64,000 nt of DNA from Myxococcus fulvus (GCF_900111765.1 NZ_FOIB01000005.1:682001-746000), one strand, 5' to 3'. Shown: positions 1-9,014, numbered from the stretch's first letter. Notes: generated by a model from the sequence alone, not told the origin. Numbers and translations: made by a program.

Positions 1-857
1 GCCAGGGGGCCATCCTCGCCCTCGAGCGGGCGCACCGCCTCCACCGCCAGCCGCACCTGCTCGTCGGCCAGGCGGCGCGACTCCTCCAGCCCCACCACGG
101 CCGGGAAGGTGAAGCGTCCCGCGTCGGCGTCCGCGCCCGCGGGCTTGCCCAGCTGCTCCTGCGTCGACGTCACGTCCAGCACGTCGTCGGCGATCTGGAA
201 CGCCAGGCCCACCGCGTCGCCGTACATCTGCGCGCGCACGAGCGCCTCCGCGTCACCTCCGCCCGCGAGCACGCCCATGCGGCACGCCGCGCGGATGAGC
301 GCACCCGTCTTGAGCCGGTGCATGCGCACCAGGTAGTCCAGGTTCGCGGGGCGGTCCTCCGCGGTGTCCAGCACCTGGCCGCCCACCATGCCCGCGGCGC
401 CCGACGCCACCGCCAGCTCGCGGCACAGCGCGCCCCGCACGGGCTCCGGCCCGTCCGCGAGCAGTCCGAAGGCATCCGTCAGCAGGCTGTCGCCCGCGAG
501 GATGGCCATCGCCTCGCCGTAGACCTTGTGGTTCGTCGGCCGGCCGCGACGGAAGTCGTCGTCGTCCATGGCCGGCAGGTCGTCATGCACCAGCGAGTAC
601 GTGTGGACGAACTCCAGCGAGCACGCCGCGTCCGCCGCCAGCGCCGACCCGAGCGAGGCCCGCGCCACCGTGTCCGCGAAGGTGAGGCAGAGCACGGGCC
701 GCAGCCGCTTGCCGCCCGCGAGCAGCGAGTAGCGCATGGACTCCACCAGCCGGGGAGGTGCCCCCGACGTGGAGAGCCGGTCCGCGCGCTCGAGCAACAG
801 CGACTCCACCCGCGCCTGCTGGGTCCGCAGGAAGGCATCCAGGTCGAACTGAGCCAT
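1..857 (-). CDS. ispA: Polyprenyl (farnesyl/geranylgeranyl) diphosphate synthase, 3' end outside window
   Basis: Condenses isopentenyl diphosphate with allylic diphosphates to make the C15/C20 precursors of quinones, carotenoids and undecaprenol. The first aspartate-rich motif (DDLPAMDDDD, about residues 92-101) and the second (QIADDVLD, near residue 225) are both intact. The GGKRLRP motif at about residue 48 binds the homoallylic diphosphate. About 285 codons are present and the stop lies beyond base 1, so only the extreme C-terminus is missing. It follows xseB and a receiver gene on the same strand. The xseB-ispA pairing, usually continued by dxs, is common in bacteria and supports the IspA assignment. 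Chain length cannot be fixed from the sequence alone. Confidence 0.93.
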   Translation of the reverse strand, partial: MAQFDLDAFLRTQQARVESLLLERADRLSTSGAPPRLVESMRYSLLAGGKRLRPVLCLTFADTVARASLGSALAADAACSLEFVHTYSLVHDDLPAMDDDDFRRGRPTNHKVYGEAMAILAGDSLLTDAFGLLADGPEPVRGALCRELAVASGAAGMVGGQVLDTAEDRPANLDYLVRMHRLKTGALIRAACRMGVLAGGGDAEALVRAQMYGDAVGLAFQIADDVLDVTSTQEQLGKPAGADADAGRFTFPAVVGLEESRRLADEQVRLAVEAVRPLEGEDGPL

Positions 858-885
858 GAATCGGTACTCCTCTGCTGGATGAGCG

Positions 886-1266
886 CTAGGGCGCGGCCGG
901 GGTCACCAGCTCACGGATGCGTCGGACGAGCTTGTCCGTATCCAGCGGCTTGACGAAATAGTCCGCGGCGCCGACCTCGCGACCGCGCTTCTTGTCCTCC
1001 GAGTCCCCACGCCCGCTGATGAATATGATGGGGATGTCCCGGAAGTGCTCGTTCTTCTTCACCGCCTTGCACAGCTCGAAGCCGTCGATCCAGGACATGT
1101 TCACGTCCAGGAGGATGGCTTGCGGGCGGTGCAGCTGCAGCGACGCGATGAGCCGCAGCCCGTTGGCCGCCAGCGTCACCTCGAAGCCCTCGTCCTCCAG
1201 GGCCGTCGCGAGCAGCTCCCGCGTGTCGCGGTCATCGTCGACGATGGTGATCTTCGGCTTCGACAT
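886..1266 (-). CDS. Stand-alone receiver-domain response regulator
   Basis: A 126-residue CheY-like protein with a receiver domain and no output domain. Visible residues are the acidic cluster D10-D12, phosphoacceptor D54 (in LLDVNM), S84 and K106 (in FVKPLD), so it should be phosphorylatable. An upstream GTG-type start is possible, but the ATG at 1266 begins directly before the first beta strand (SKPKITIVDDD). It lies between xseB and ispA with gaps of about 24 and 28 bp, so it is probably co-transcribed. No kinase is adjacent and its partner is unknown. Receivers of this type in myxobacteria often act in motility or development, but nothing here shows which. Confidence 0.9.
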   Translation of the reverse strand: MSKPKITIVDDDRDTRELLATALEDEGFEVTLAANGLRLIASLQLHRPQAILLDVNMSWIDGFELCKAVKKNEHFRDIPIIFISGRGDSEDKKRGREVGAADYFVKPLDTDKLVRRIRELVTPAAP

Positions 1267-1290
1267 GCCCGAGCGCGCGTCCCGCACGAC

Positions 1291-1638
1291 CTAGAACGGG
1301 ACGTCATCCTCGGGTGGAGGTCGCGGTGCGGGCGCCCGGGGGGCCGCCGCCTGCGCCGGAGGTCGGGCCGCCACCGACAGCGGCGCCACCACGTCGTTGC
1401 CGTCCTCGTCCTGGAGGAGCTGCTCGATTCGCTGCTCCGCCTCGGTGAGCAGTTTCTCACCCCGGCGTACCAGCCGGATGCCCTCCTCGAACGCCTTGAG
1501 CGAATCCTCCAGCGACAGGTTGCCGCTCTCCAGCCGGCCCACCGTCTCCTCGAGACGGCTCACCACGTCCCCGTACTGACCGGGAACCTCGGCCTCACCT
1601 GCCTTGTCCGCCTTGGACGCCTTGTCCGCCTTCGCCAC
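1291..1638 (-). CDS. xseB: Exodeoxyribonuclease VII small subunit with SSB-like C-terminal tip
   Basis: Small subunit of ExoVII, which degrades single-stranded DNA together with XseA. The helical hairpin core typical of XseB spans about residues 20-85 (YGDVVSRLEETVGRLESG, then SLEDSLKAFEEGIRLVRRGE). The protein is 115 residues, longer than the roughly 80 of E. coli XseB, because of a proline/alanine-rich tail after residue 85. The tail ends EDDVPF at the stop codon. This matches the acidic-Pro-Phe tip of bacterial single-strand binding protein and the preceding linker is also SSB-like. A short lysine-rich extension precedes the core. It lies 48 bp downstream of xseA. Confidence 0.93.
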   Translation of the reverse strand: MAKADKASKADKAGEAEVPGQYGDVVSRLEETVGRLESGNLSLEDSLKAFEEGIRLVRRGEKLLTEAEQRIEQLLQDEDGNDVVAPLSVAARPPAQAAAPRAPAPRPPPEDDVPF

Positions 1639-1686
1639 AGCCTTCCACCTCCCCGTTCGGGGCGCGGGACTCTAGAGGGTGGCCCG

Positions 1687-3414
1687 TTAGCAGTCCACCG
1701 GCCCTTTTACCGATGTCACGGTGGCTTCGACTTCTTCACACCCGCCGAGTGTCCTCGCGCCATTCGCCGCGAGCTTGATGCCCAGCTTCTCCCCCACCTC
1801 GACATCCGCGGCGGAGCGCACCACGCCACCGTCGCGCTGACGGAACACCACCGAATAGCCGCGTGACATCACCTTCAACGGGCTCATCGCGTCCAGTCGT
1901 CCCTCCAGACGCTGGAAACGCCGCTGCGCGTCCGCCAGCGTCCCCTGCTGCAGCGCTCGCAGCCGTGCCTGGTGCGCGGCCAGACGGGCGCGCTCCTTCG
2001 CCACGAGCGCCACCGGCGAGGCCCGCTCCAACCCCAGCCGCGCCGAGGCCAGCGAGGCCTGCCGCGTCGCCACACCCGCGCGCGCCGCCTCCGCCAGCCG
2101 CATGGCCAGCTTCAACAGGTGCGCGCGCTGCTCGCCCAGCCGGGCCTGCGGGCGCGCGCGCTGCAGTCGCTCCGTCAGCGCGCGCAGCGAGTCACGCCGC
2201 TCGCGCACCGCGGGCCGCAGCACCCGCATCATCGCCTCCACCTGCTCGGACAGGTGCAGCCGCTGGTGGTTGAGCGCGCGGCGCGGGTCCTCCAGGCGCG
2301 AGGCCAGCTGTCCCTGACGCTCGCGCAGCTCCAGCACCCGGCGCTCCGTGGCCCGCCGCAGCCGCCCCGCCTGCGTCGCGAGCGACAGCTCCAGGTCCGC
2401 CAGCACCGGAGCCAGCCGCTCCGCCGCCGCGCTGGGCGTGGCCGCGCGCCAGTCCGCCACGAAGTCGGAGATGGTGAAGTCGATCTCGTGGCCGATGGCG
2501 GACACCACCGGCACGGGCGAGGCGAAGATGGCGCGCGCCACCTCCTCCTCGTTGAACGTCCAGAGGTCCTCCACCGAACCTCCGCCGCGCGTCACCACGA
2601 TGACGTCCACGTCGGAGCGGCCCAGCCGCGCGATCGCCCGCGCCACCTCGGGCGCGGAGCCCTCGCCCTGCACACGCGCGTCCGCGAGCAGCACGCTCAG
2701 CCTGGGGTTGCGCGAGTGGAGCACGCGCAGGAAGTCCTGGAGCGCGGCGCCCGTGCGGCTCGTCACCACGCCGATGCGGCGCGGAAGGAAGGGCAAGGGC
2801 CGGGGCGCACGGACACGGCGGTCGCCGATGAGCCCCTCCGCCGCGAGCCGCGCCTTGAGCTGCTCGAAGGCCAGCGCCAGCGCGCCCTCGCCCACCGGCT
2901 CCAGCCGCGTGACGATGAGGCTGTAGCGGCCCTGCGGCTCGTACAGGTCGACGCTGCCCTCGGCCAGCACCTCCATGCCGTCGCGCAGCGCGAAGCGCAT
3001 CCGCCCCGCCATCGACGCCCAGACCTTCGCGTCGATGGAGGCGACGGTGTCCTTCAGCGAGAAGTACCAGTGGCCCCGCGCGTTCGCCCCGCGAAAGCCC
3101 GTCACCTCGCCGCGCACGATGACGCGCGCGAAGCGTGACTCAATCGTCTGCTTGAGCTGCCGCGTGAGCTCTCCCACGGAGAGCACCGAGCGCTCGGGCT
3201 TCGGAGGCGCCGAGGGTGCACCCTCCAGCGGCCCCAACAGCCCCGTGCCATCCGCATCCACGGGAGGCGGCGGCGCCTTGCGCGGCAGCGCCACGACCTT
3301 GGGCACGGCGGCGACGGTGGGCTCCACCGGCGCGAGCGTCCCGAACAAGTCCCCCTGGAATCCCGACGCGGCGGGCGGCGGAGTCTCGCCGCCCGCGCCC
3401 TTGCGCTTCTTCAT
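1687..3414 (-). CDS. xseA: Exodeoxyribonuclease VII large subunit
   Basis: Catalytic subunit of ExoVII (575 residues). About 100 N-terminal residues are proline/alanine-rich and absent from E. coli XseA. The OB-fold follows (SVGELTRQLKQTIES to about residue 200). The catalytic domain contains RIGVVTSRTGAA, VVTRGGGSVEDLW and SAIGHEIDFT, all family hallmarks, then long coiled-coil helices. The ATG at 3414 overlaps the stop of the upstream FHA gene by 4 bp (ATGA), which fixes the start and implies translational coupling. Further upstream codons in this frame lie inside the FHA gene and are not used. Confidence 0.95.
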   Translation of the reverse strand: MKKRKGAGGETPPPAASGFQGDLFGTLAPVEPTVAAVPKVVALPRKAPPPPVDADGTGLLGPLEGAPSAPPKPERSVLSVGELTRQLKQTIESRFARVIVRGEVTGFRGANARGHWYFSLKDTVASIDAKVWASMAGRMRFALRDGMEVLAEGSVDLYEPQGRYSLIVTRLEPVGEGALALAFEQLKARLAAEGLIGDRRVRAPRPLPFLPRRIGVVTSRTGAALQDFLRVLHSRNPRLSVLLADARVQGEGSAPEVARAIARLGRSDVDVIVVTRGGGSVEDLWTFNEEEVARAIFASPVPVVSAIGHEIDFTISDFVADWRAATPSAAAERLAPVLADLELSLATQAGRLRRATERRVLELRERQGQLASRLEDPRRALNHQRLHLSEQVEAMMRVLRPAVRERRDSLRALTERLQRARPQARLGEQRAHLLKLAMRLAEAARAGVATRQASLASARLGLERASPVALVAKERARLAAHQARLRALQQGTLADAQRRFQRLEGRLDAMSPLKVMSRGYSVVFRQRDGGVVRSAADVEVGEKLGIKLAANGARTLGGCEEVEATVTSVKGPVDC

Positions 3415-5150
3415 CGCGAGAGCTTCTCGACCCAGGTCTTCGCCTTGTCGTGGTACTCGTCGTCCGGGGGCGTCATCGCCACCACGTCCTTGAACTTCGG
3501 CAGCGCGTCCTCGGGGTTGCCGTCCTTCATCGCGTAGGCCAGGAAGTACAGCTCCTTCGCCTTCGCCTTCAGCTCGCTGATGATGTTGGACGCGCCCGCG
3601 TGGCCCGGGTCCGCCTGCAGCGCGCGACGCGCGTACTCCATGGCGCGCGCCCACTGGCCGGCGGCCTTCGCGCCCGTGGCGCTCTTGTAGAAGATGGTCG
3701 CCGCGCGGGTGCCGGCGTTGCGCGCCATCTTGCTCGTGCGCCCGTCGGTGATGTCCTTGTCCAGCGCCATCAGCTTCGTCAGGCCCTTGGCGTCCAGGTC
3801 CTCCAGCCGCTTGTACAGATTGCTGAACTCCGACATCTGCCCGAGCAGCTTCTTGCACTGCGGCGCCTTCGACATGCAGGCGTTGAGGATGGCCACCGCG
3901 CCGGACATGTCGCCGTCGACGAAGCGCTGCACCGCGGGCTCCCACGGCTTGGGCGCGGGTCCGACGATGACGGGCTTGGGCGCGTCACGCACGGCGATGG
4001 CCTGCACCGCCTGCTCGTTGATGAGCTTGGCGTCGCGGTGGTCCGGGTACGCCTTGAGGATGTCGTCGGTGATGAACTTGGCCTGGTCCAGCTGGTTGGT
4101 GTCCAGCGCCTTGCGCGCCTCGACCGAGCGCTTGTCGGCCAGGTCCTTCAGCTCGCGCTTGGTGGCGTTCACCTGCTCGTAGAGGAACTGGCTCTCGCCG
4201 GCCTTCGCGAGCGCGGCGGCGGCATTGCCCAGCTCGTTCTTGATGATGGCGGCGCGCGCCTCCGTCAGCCGCTCCTGGATGGGAATCTCGCGCTGGGCGT
4301 GGTCGAGGTAGTCCTTCACGCCGGGGTAGTCGGGCGCCGCGGCCGCCAGCTCCTCGAGCTTGGCCTTGGCCTCCACCCACTTGCCCTCGCGCACCAGGTT
4401 CTTCGCGTCCTGGAAGACGGTGCTCAGCTCCTTGCGGACGGCCTCCTGCTGGCCCTTCTCCAGGAGCAGCTGCTCGTTCTGCTTCGCCACCTGGACGCGC
4501 GCGACCACCAGGCCACCGAGCAGCAGCACCACCACGCCGCCGCCGATGAGCATCATCTTCTTCTTCTTCGCCAGGACCTCCGGGTCCGGAGGCGCCATGG
4601 CCGACGAGCGCGCGCTGCGCACGCGGCCCCCCTCCACGCGCGGAGGCGGACGCGCGGGGGCTCCGCCTCGGCCCGCCGGGGCGCTCGAGGGACGGCTGCG
4701 CGACGGCGGCGCGGCCACCATCATGGTGGAGTTGGCCACGTCCTCGAAGCGCAGCTCCGTGTCGCCCAGGGTGATGATGTCCCCGGTGGCCAGGGGCGTC
4801 TCGTCGCCAATGGCCTCGCCGTTGACGAGCGTGCCGTTGCCGGACCCCAAGTCACTCACCGTCCAGCCACCGCCCGACTTGCGCACCATGACGTGCTTGC
4901 GCGACACGGAGGTGTCCGGGATGCAGATGGGGTTGTCCGTGGCGCGGCCGATGACGTACTCGCCGTCCTCCAGGGAGAACTCCTCACCCGACTTGGGGCC
5001 CGCGATGCAGACGAGCCGGGGCGACGCCGCCACGGGCGCGGGCCGAGCAGCGGCCGGAGACGACCTGCGGGTGGCGGGGCGAGCTCCGGTCCCGCCCGAG
5101 GGCGTCCCGGAAGGAGGCCTGCGACGAGCAGGAGGGGAACCGTTCGACAT
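3411..5150 (-). CDS. FHA-domain membrane protein with TPR-like C-terminal region
   Basis: A 579-residue protein: disordered Pro/Arg-rich N-terminus, FHA domain about 45-137 (YVIGRATDNP, SVSRKH, LGSGNGTLVNG, all phosphothreonine-pocket signatures), linker, lysine-rich stop-transfer flank, one membrane segment about 200-217, and a long helical region with TPR-like repeats. The predicted topology places FHA in the cytoplasm and the repeats outside. The ATG at 5150 is preferred over an in-frame TTG at 5156. It follows another FHA gene by 36 bp and couples to xseA by ATGA overlap. It probably relays Ser/Thr kinase signals to an envelope complex. Partnership with the neighbouring Tad-like proteins is inferred from position. 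Confidence 0.85.
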   Translation of the reverse strand: MSNGSPPARRRPPSGTPSGGTGARPATRRSSPAAARPAPVAASPRLVCIAGPKSGEEFSLEDGEYVIGRATDNPICIPDTSVSRKHVMVRKSGGGWTVSDLGSGNGTLVNGEAIGDETPLATGDIITLGDTELRFEDVANSTMMVAAPPSRSRPSSAPAGRGGAPARPPPRVEGGRVRSARSSAMAPPDPEVLAKKKKMMLIGGGVVVLLLGGLVVARVQVAKQNEQLLLEKGQQEAVRKELSTVFQDAKNLVREGKWVEAKAKLEELAAAAPDYPGVKDYLDHAQREIPIQERLTEARAAIIKNELGNAAAALAKAGESQFLYEQVNATKRELKDLADKRSVEARKALDTNQLDQAKFITDDILKAYPDHRDAKLINEQAVQAIAVRDAPKPVIVGPAPKPWEPAVQRFVDGDMSGAVAILNACMSKAPQCKKLLGQMSEFSNLYKRLEDLDAKGLTKLMALDKDITDGRTSKMARNAGTRAATIFYKSATGAKAAGQWARAMEYARRALQADPGHAGASNIISELKAKAKELYFLAYAMKDGNPEDALPKFKDVVAMTPPDDEYHDKAKTWVEKLSR

Positions 5151-5186
5151 GACCAATCACCGACTTCCTGAGAAAGAGCACGAGAG

Positions 5187-7223
5187 CTACAGCTCGTGCT
5201 CGAACGCCTTTTCCTTGGCCAGATTGTGGCAGCGATGCTCTGTCGTAGGGAAGCGCCTGCTGACTTCCTGCAAAGCCGCCCGGGCCTTCTTCGCGCTGCG
5301 GAACTGCACACTGCGTTGGAATTCGAGCATGAGCTGGGCACATTGGTGGTCCAGCTCGGAGGAGACCTGGGAGAGCTGATACCGGACGTCCTCGTACAGC
5401 TCCGGCCGCGTGTCCAGGGCCTCCAGGGTAATCCAAGCGAAGCGGAACTGCTGCCAGGCCCGGAACAGGTTCTCCGCCCCCACCCCCTTCGAGTCGAAGA
5501 AACGCCGGCCCGTCGAGGCATATTCGCGCGCCTGCTCCAAAAGCTGCTCGGGCGGCAATTCCGGCACGGGGATGATTTCCAGCCGCAGGTTCCACACCCG
5601 CCACGTCTCGCTGCCCGGGGGGTTGCGGACGTTGTCGAAGGCGAAGGTGTTGACGATGCCGCGCTTGAGGGCGCTGGCGGGGAGGATGTGCTCCAGCTCC
5701 CGCTCGGCGGTGGTGGTGGTATCCGGTGGCACCCAGCCCAGGTTCACCCCGTTGAGCACCAGGGCGACCTCCTCCTTGGACACGCCGCTGGCCTGGTAGT
5801 GCAGCAGGGCCACCGCGCGGGTGGGCGCGACGAACTGGAACTCGAAGGACTTCTGGTCCGGGTGCTCCCAACGCACACCCTCACCCAGCCCGAACGAGTC
5901 CGTCACGGCCTCCAGGCCCAGGCTCGAGGGCTCCACACGAGAGCCCCCCAGGCCCGTCCCTCCGGGCAGGAACACGGCGGCGAGCCCCACCGACACGCCC
6001 CCCAGCACCAGGAGCAGCACCGCGCCCGTCAGCAGCTTGCGGGGCAGTGACAGCCCGCGCCACCCGAGCACCAACTGCCCTCCCCGGCTCCGGGCCAGCT
6101 CCCGTCGCTCGCGCGCCCGGTCCGCGGCGGTGGCCCCGGGAGCGGGAGCGGCCTTGGTGACAGGCGGGGGCGCGAGCGTCGGCGCATCCTCCACAGCCGG
6201 GGCGAGCGCGGCGGCGGGCTTCGCGGGCCGGACGATGGGACGGGTGAAGTCCTCGTCCACGGGCCCGTCCAGGAGCCCCACCGCCGCGAGCGTGGGCAGC
6301 GCCAGCTCCGTGCGCTCCTCCGGGATGGACTCCTCCAGCAACCCCGGAGGCATGGCGGTGGCGATGGGCGGCGACACCGCGGCCAGGAGCACGTCGGTGC
6401 GCTCCTCCACCGGGGGCGCCAGGGGCACGCCCAGGAGGGAGGGCGAGAGGGTCAGCTGCACCTCGGTGCGCTCCTCCACGGGGAGCTCCGGGGGCATGGC
6501 GGCGCCATGGGCGCCAGCGGGAGGAAGGACCTCGGTGTGCTCTTCCCGAGGGAGCACGGGGGGCGGCAGGGGCCGCGAGGTGAGGACCGGGACCACCACC
6601 ACCGGCGCCAGGTTCAGCTCGGTGCGGTCCTCCTGCGGCGGCGCCGGTGGAGGCACCAGCACCGGGGGCACTGGCGGCACGGAGGGGCGCTTCGAGGCGG
6701 GCGGCGCCAACTCGGACAGGGACGCGAGGGACGGCAGGATGGGGAGCGGCGCCGCGGGAGCCACGAGCGGACGCTTCCCGCTGGGCGGGTTCGACGAGGA
6801 CGGCGCCACCGGGGCGACGGCGGGGAGCTCTCCGGTGGGCAGGTACTCCTGGTCCGGCTGCTCCAGCACCACCGAGGGCTGCGGGGGGACGCGGCGGATG
6901 GGGCGGGTGGCGTCCACGTCCCCGTCCGGGGGAACCCAGAGGAAGGTGAACTCCACCGGTCCCACGCCGATGCGGTCCCCGTCGCGCAACAGCTTCTCGC
7001 CCTTCAGCAGGCTGCCGTTGAGCGCCGTGCCGTTGGAGCTGCCGATGTCCTCGGCGTAGTACTGCCCATCACGAAGGACGATGCGAGCGTGCTGCCGGGA
7101 GACGCCGTGGTCGTGCAACACCACGTCGTTCTCCGAGGTGCGGCCGATATTGACCTCGGCCTGCTCGAAGACGAGCTCGCGTCCTTCCTGGAGCCCCTTC
7201 GTGATGGAGAGGAGAATCGGCAG
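5187..7223 (-). CDS. FHA-domain transmembrane protein with threonine-motif repeats; probable CTG start
   Basis: Domains in order: FHA (about 1-95, with NIGRTSEND, SRQH and GSSNGT), a roughly 260-residue Pro/Ala-rich linker, one membrane segment (about 396-419), and an extracytoplasmic C-terminal domain. The linker carries five copies of acidic-acidic-R/H-T-acidic-V/L and two D-x-T-R-P-I motifs. The only in-frame ATG/GTG/TTG codons lie inside the FHA fold (GTG at 7124 or 7127) and would delete the GR motif. Reading upstream gives a complete FHA N-terminus back to a CTG at 7223 preceded by GGGGGAAG, or an ATT at 7217. A stop lies just before. The gene follows tadC by 11 bp and is probably part of the same transcript. 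Confidence 0.82.
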   Translation of the reverse strand: MPILLSITKGLQEGRELVFEQAEVNIGRTSENDVVLHDHGVSRQHARIVLRDGQYYAEDIGSSNGTALNGSLLKGEKLLRDGDRIGVGPVEFTFLWVPPDGDVDATRPIRRVPPQPSVVLEQPDQEYLPTGELPAVAPVAPSSSNPPSGKRPLVAPAAPLPILPSLASLSELAPPASKRPSVPPVPPVLVPPPAPPQEDRTELNLAPVVVVPVLTSRPLPPPVLPREEHTEVLPPAGAHGAAMPPELPVEERTEVQLTLSPSLLGVPLAPPVEERTDVLLAAVSPPIATAMPPGLLEESIPEERTELALPTLAAVGLLDGPVDEDFTRPIVRPAKPAAALAPAVEDAPTLAPPPVTKAAPAPGATAADRARERRELARSRGGQLVLGWRGLSLPRKLLTGAVLLLVLGGVSVGLAAVFLPGGTGLGGSRVEPSSLGLEAVTDSFGLGEGVRWEHPDQKSFEFQFVAPTRAVALLHYQASGVSKEEVALVLNGVNLGWVPPDTTTTAERELEHILPASALKRGIVNTFAFDNVRNPPGSETWRVWNLRLEIIPVPELPPEQLLEQAREYASTGRRFFDSKGVGAENLFRAWQQFRFAWITLEALDTRPELYEDVRYQLSQVSSELDHQCAQLMLEFQRSVQFRSAKKARAALQEVSRRFPTTEHRCHNLAKEKAFEHEL

Positions 7224-7234
7224 AGGACTTCCCC

Positions 7235-8119
7235 CTACGCGAGCTCACCGAAGAAGAACTGGAACACGATGGGTCCGAAGAGGACCATGAACACCGTCGG
7301 GAAGATGCAGGCGATGAGCGGGAAGAGCATCTTCACCGGCGCCTCGCCGGCCAGCTTCTCCGCGCGCTGCGTGCGGTCGATGCGCATCTGCGTGGACTGG
7401 ATGCGCAGCACCTTGCCCAGGCTCGTACCCATCTTGTCCGCCTGGATGAGCGCCGTGACGAACGTCGTCAGCGACGGCAGGTCCACGCGCATGATCATGC
7501 TCTTGAGGCCTTCTTCGCGCGTCTTGCCCATCTTCAGCTGCTTGAGCACCAGCTGAAGCTCCTCGCGCAGCGGGCCCGCCTTGCCCTTCTCCACCACCTT
7601 CGCCAGCGCCGCGGTGAAGTCCAGACCGGCCTCTACGGACAGCGTCAGGAGGTCCAGGTTGTAGGGCAGCGCGCGGCTGATGAGCAGGTGGCGCTTCTTC
7701 ACCTGGTCGTTCAGCCACAGAATCGGGTAGTACATGCCGAAGAGCAGGAACAGCAGCGACCAGACCAGGTTCTGGCCCAGGCCGTTGAGCATGAACAGGC
7801 CCATCAGCAGGCCGACGACGGCGCTGACTTCCTGCAGCGCCATGATGTCCTCGGGCTTGTAGCCCTGGGGCTCACCGGCCTTGATGAGGTTGCGGCGCGC
7901 CTTCGCCTCGTAGCTGGGCCAGATGAACCGGCGGTTCATGGCGCCCAGCCGGCGGATGGCCACCGAGCCGAAGCCCTTCATGCCACCCTGGGACTCGTCG
8001 CGCACCTCCGACAGGAAGCGCTCGAGGAGCACCTGGTACAGACCGATTCCGAGGAAGCCCACCGCGCCTGCGAAGAGCAGCGCCGAGCTTCCGACCAACA
8101 CTTGCGTCAGGATATCCAC
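7235..8119 (-). CDS. tadC: Tad-type secretion inner-membrane platform protein TadC
   Basis: A 294-residue type II secretion F-family protein. It has an N-terminal membrane segment (about 5-27), a pair of membrane segments around 100-150, a cytoplasmic four-helix domain containing LDLLTLSVEAGLDFTAAL, and a C-terminal membrane segment (about 265-290). Family members form the platform that couples the secretion ATPase to pseudopilus assembly. It lies 10 bp after tadB and 11 bp before an FHA gene, and all read as one unit. No TadA ATPase is encoded in the window. Confidence 0.9.
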   Translation of the reverse strand: MDILTQVLVGSSALLFAGAVGFLGIGLYQVLLERFLSEVRDESQGGMKGFGSVAIRRLGAMNRRFIWPSYEAKARRNLIKAGEPQGYKPEDIMALQEVSAVVGLLMGLFMLNGLGQNLVWSLLFLLFGMYYPILWLNDQVKKRHLLISRALPYNLDLLTLSVEAGLDFTAALAKVVEKGKAGPLREELQLVLKQLKMGKTREEGLKSMIMRVDLPSLTTFVTALIQADKMGTSLGKVLRIQSTQMRIDRTQRAEKLAGEAPVKMLFPLIACIFPTVFMVLFGPIVFQFFFGELA

Positions 8120-8129
8120 CGGGCACCCC

Positions 8130-8975
8130 TCAAATGTCGATGTTGACGATGCGCCGGATGATGAGGATGCCCATCACTTCCATGATGGCGATCAGCACCA
8201 CGAGGATCCACCCGAAGTAGTGGTTCATCATGGGCTCCATCAGGTCCGGCCGCATGTAGTTGAGCACCATGCCGAGCACGCCCGGCATGGCGGCGACGAT
8301 CCACCCCTGCAGCTTGCCCTGCGAGGTGAGCGCGTCGATCTTGCCTTCCAGGCGGAAGCGCTCGCGAATCACCATGGAGATGGTCTCGAACATCTCCGCC
8401 ATGTTGCCGCCCAGCTGGCGCGCGATGTTGGTGGACACCACCACCAGCTCCAGGTCATCGCTGCCCACCCGGCGGCCCATGTTGATGAGCGCCTCCTCCA
8501 ACGGCACGCCCAGCTTCACTTCCTTCACGAACAGGCCGAACTCCTGCGACAGCGGAGGCATCGCCTCGCGCGCCACGTGCTCGATGGCCTGCGGGAAGGT
8601 GAGGCCGGCCTTGAACGCGTTCGCCATCGCCTGCAGCGCGTCCACCAGCTGGACGTTGAACTTCTTGATGCGCCGCTTGCGGTAGTGCTTGACCATGATC
8701 ATCGGCAGGAAGAAGCCGAAGACCGTGGCGATGACCGCCAGGATGGGGTTGAAGATGATGTACGACAGGATGCCCAGCAAGCACATGCTGGCGATGTTGA
8801 GGACCAACATCTGCCGCGCGTCGATGAACAGGAACATGTCGCTCAAGTCGTTCATCGACTTGGCGACGTAGCGCTCCTGGTACTGCTCGTACGCCTTCGA
8901 GAGGACGCTGAAGATCACCAGGCTGAAGAAGAAGACCGAGCCGGTGACGAGGAGGAGGACGATTCCTGCGAGCAT
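8130..8975 (-). CDS. tadB: Tad-type secretion inner-membrane platform protein TadB
   Basis: A 281-residue type II secretion F-family protein. Membrane segments are at about 3-23, 75-110 and 245-275. The central F domain includes LVDALQAMANAFKAGLTFPQ and ELVVVSTNIARQLGGNMAE, the usual helical core. With TadC it should form the heteromeric platform in the cytoplasmic membrane. It is flanked by cpaB (39 bp upstream) and tadC (10 bp downstream). The arrangement cpaB-tadB-tadC without the secretin and ATPase genes is a split version of the usual tad operon. Confidence 0.9.
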   Translation of the reverse strand: MLAGIVLLLVTGSVFFFSLVIFSVLSKAYEQYQERYVAKSMNDLSDMFLFIDARQMLVLNIASMCLLGILSYIIFNPILAVIATVFGFFLPMIMVKHYRKRRIKKFNVQLVDALQAMANAFKAGLTFPQAIEHVAREAMPPLSQEFGLFVKEVKLGVPLEEALINMGRRVGSDDLELVVVSTNIARQLGGNMAEMFETISMVIRERFRLEGKIDALTSQGKLQGWIVAAMPGVLGMVLNYMRPDLMEPMMNHYFGWILVVLIAIMEVMGILIIRRIVNIDI

Positions 8976-9014
8976 GGGCGTGCTTCCCTGAGGACGAGGG
9001 CGCCGTGGCGCCGG

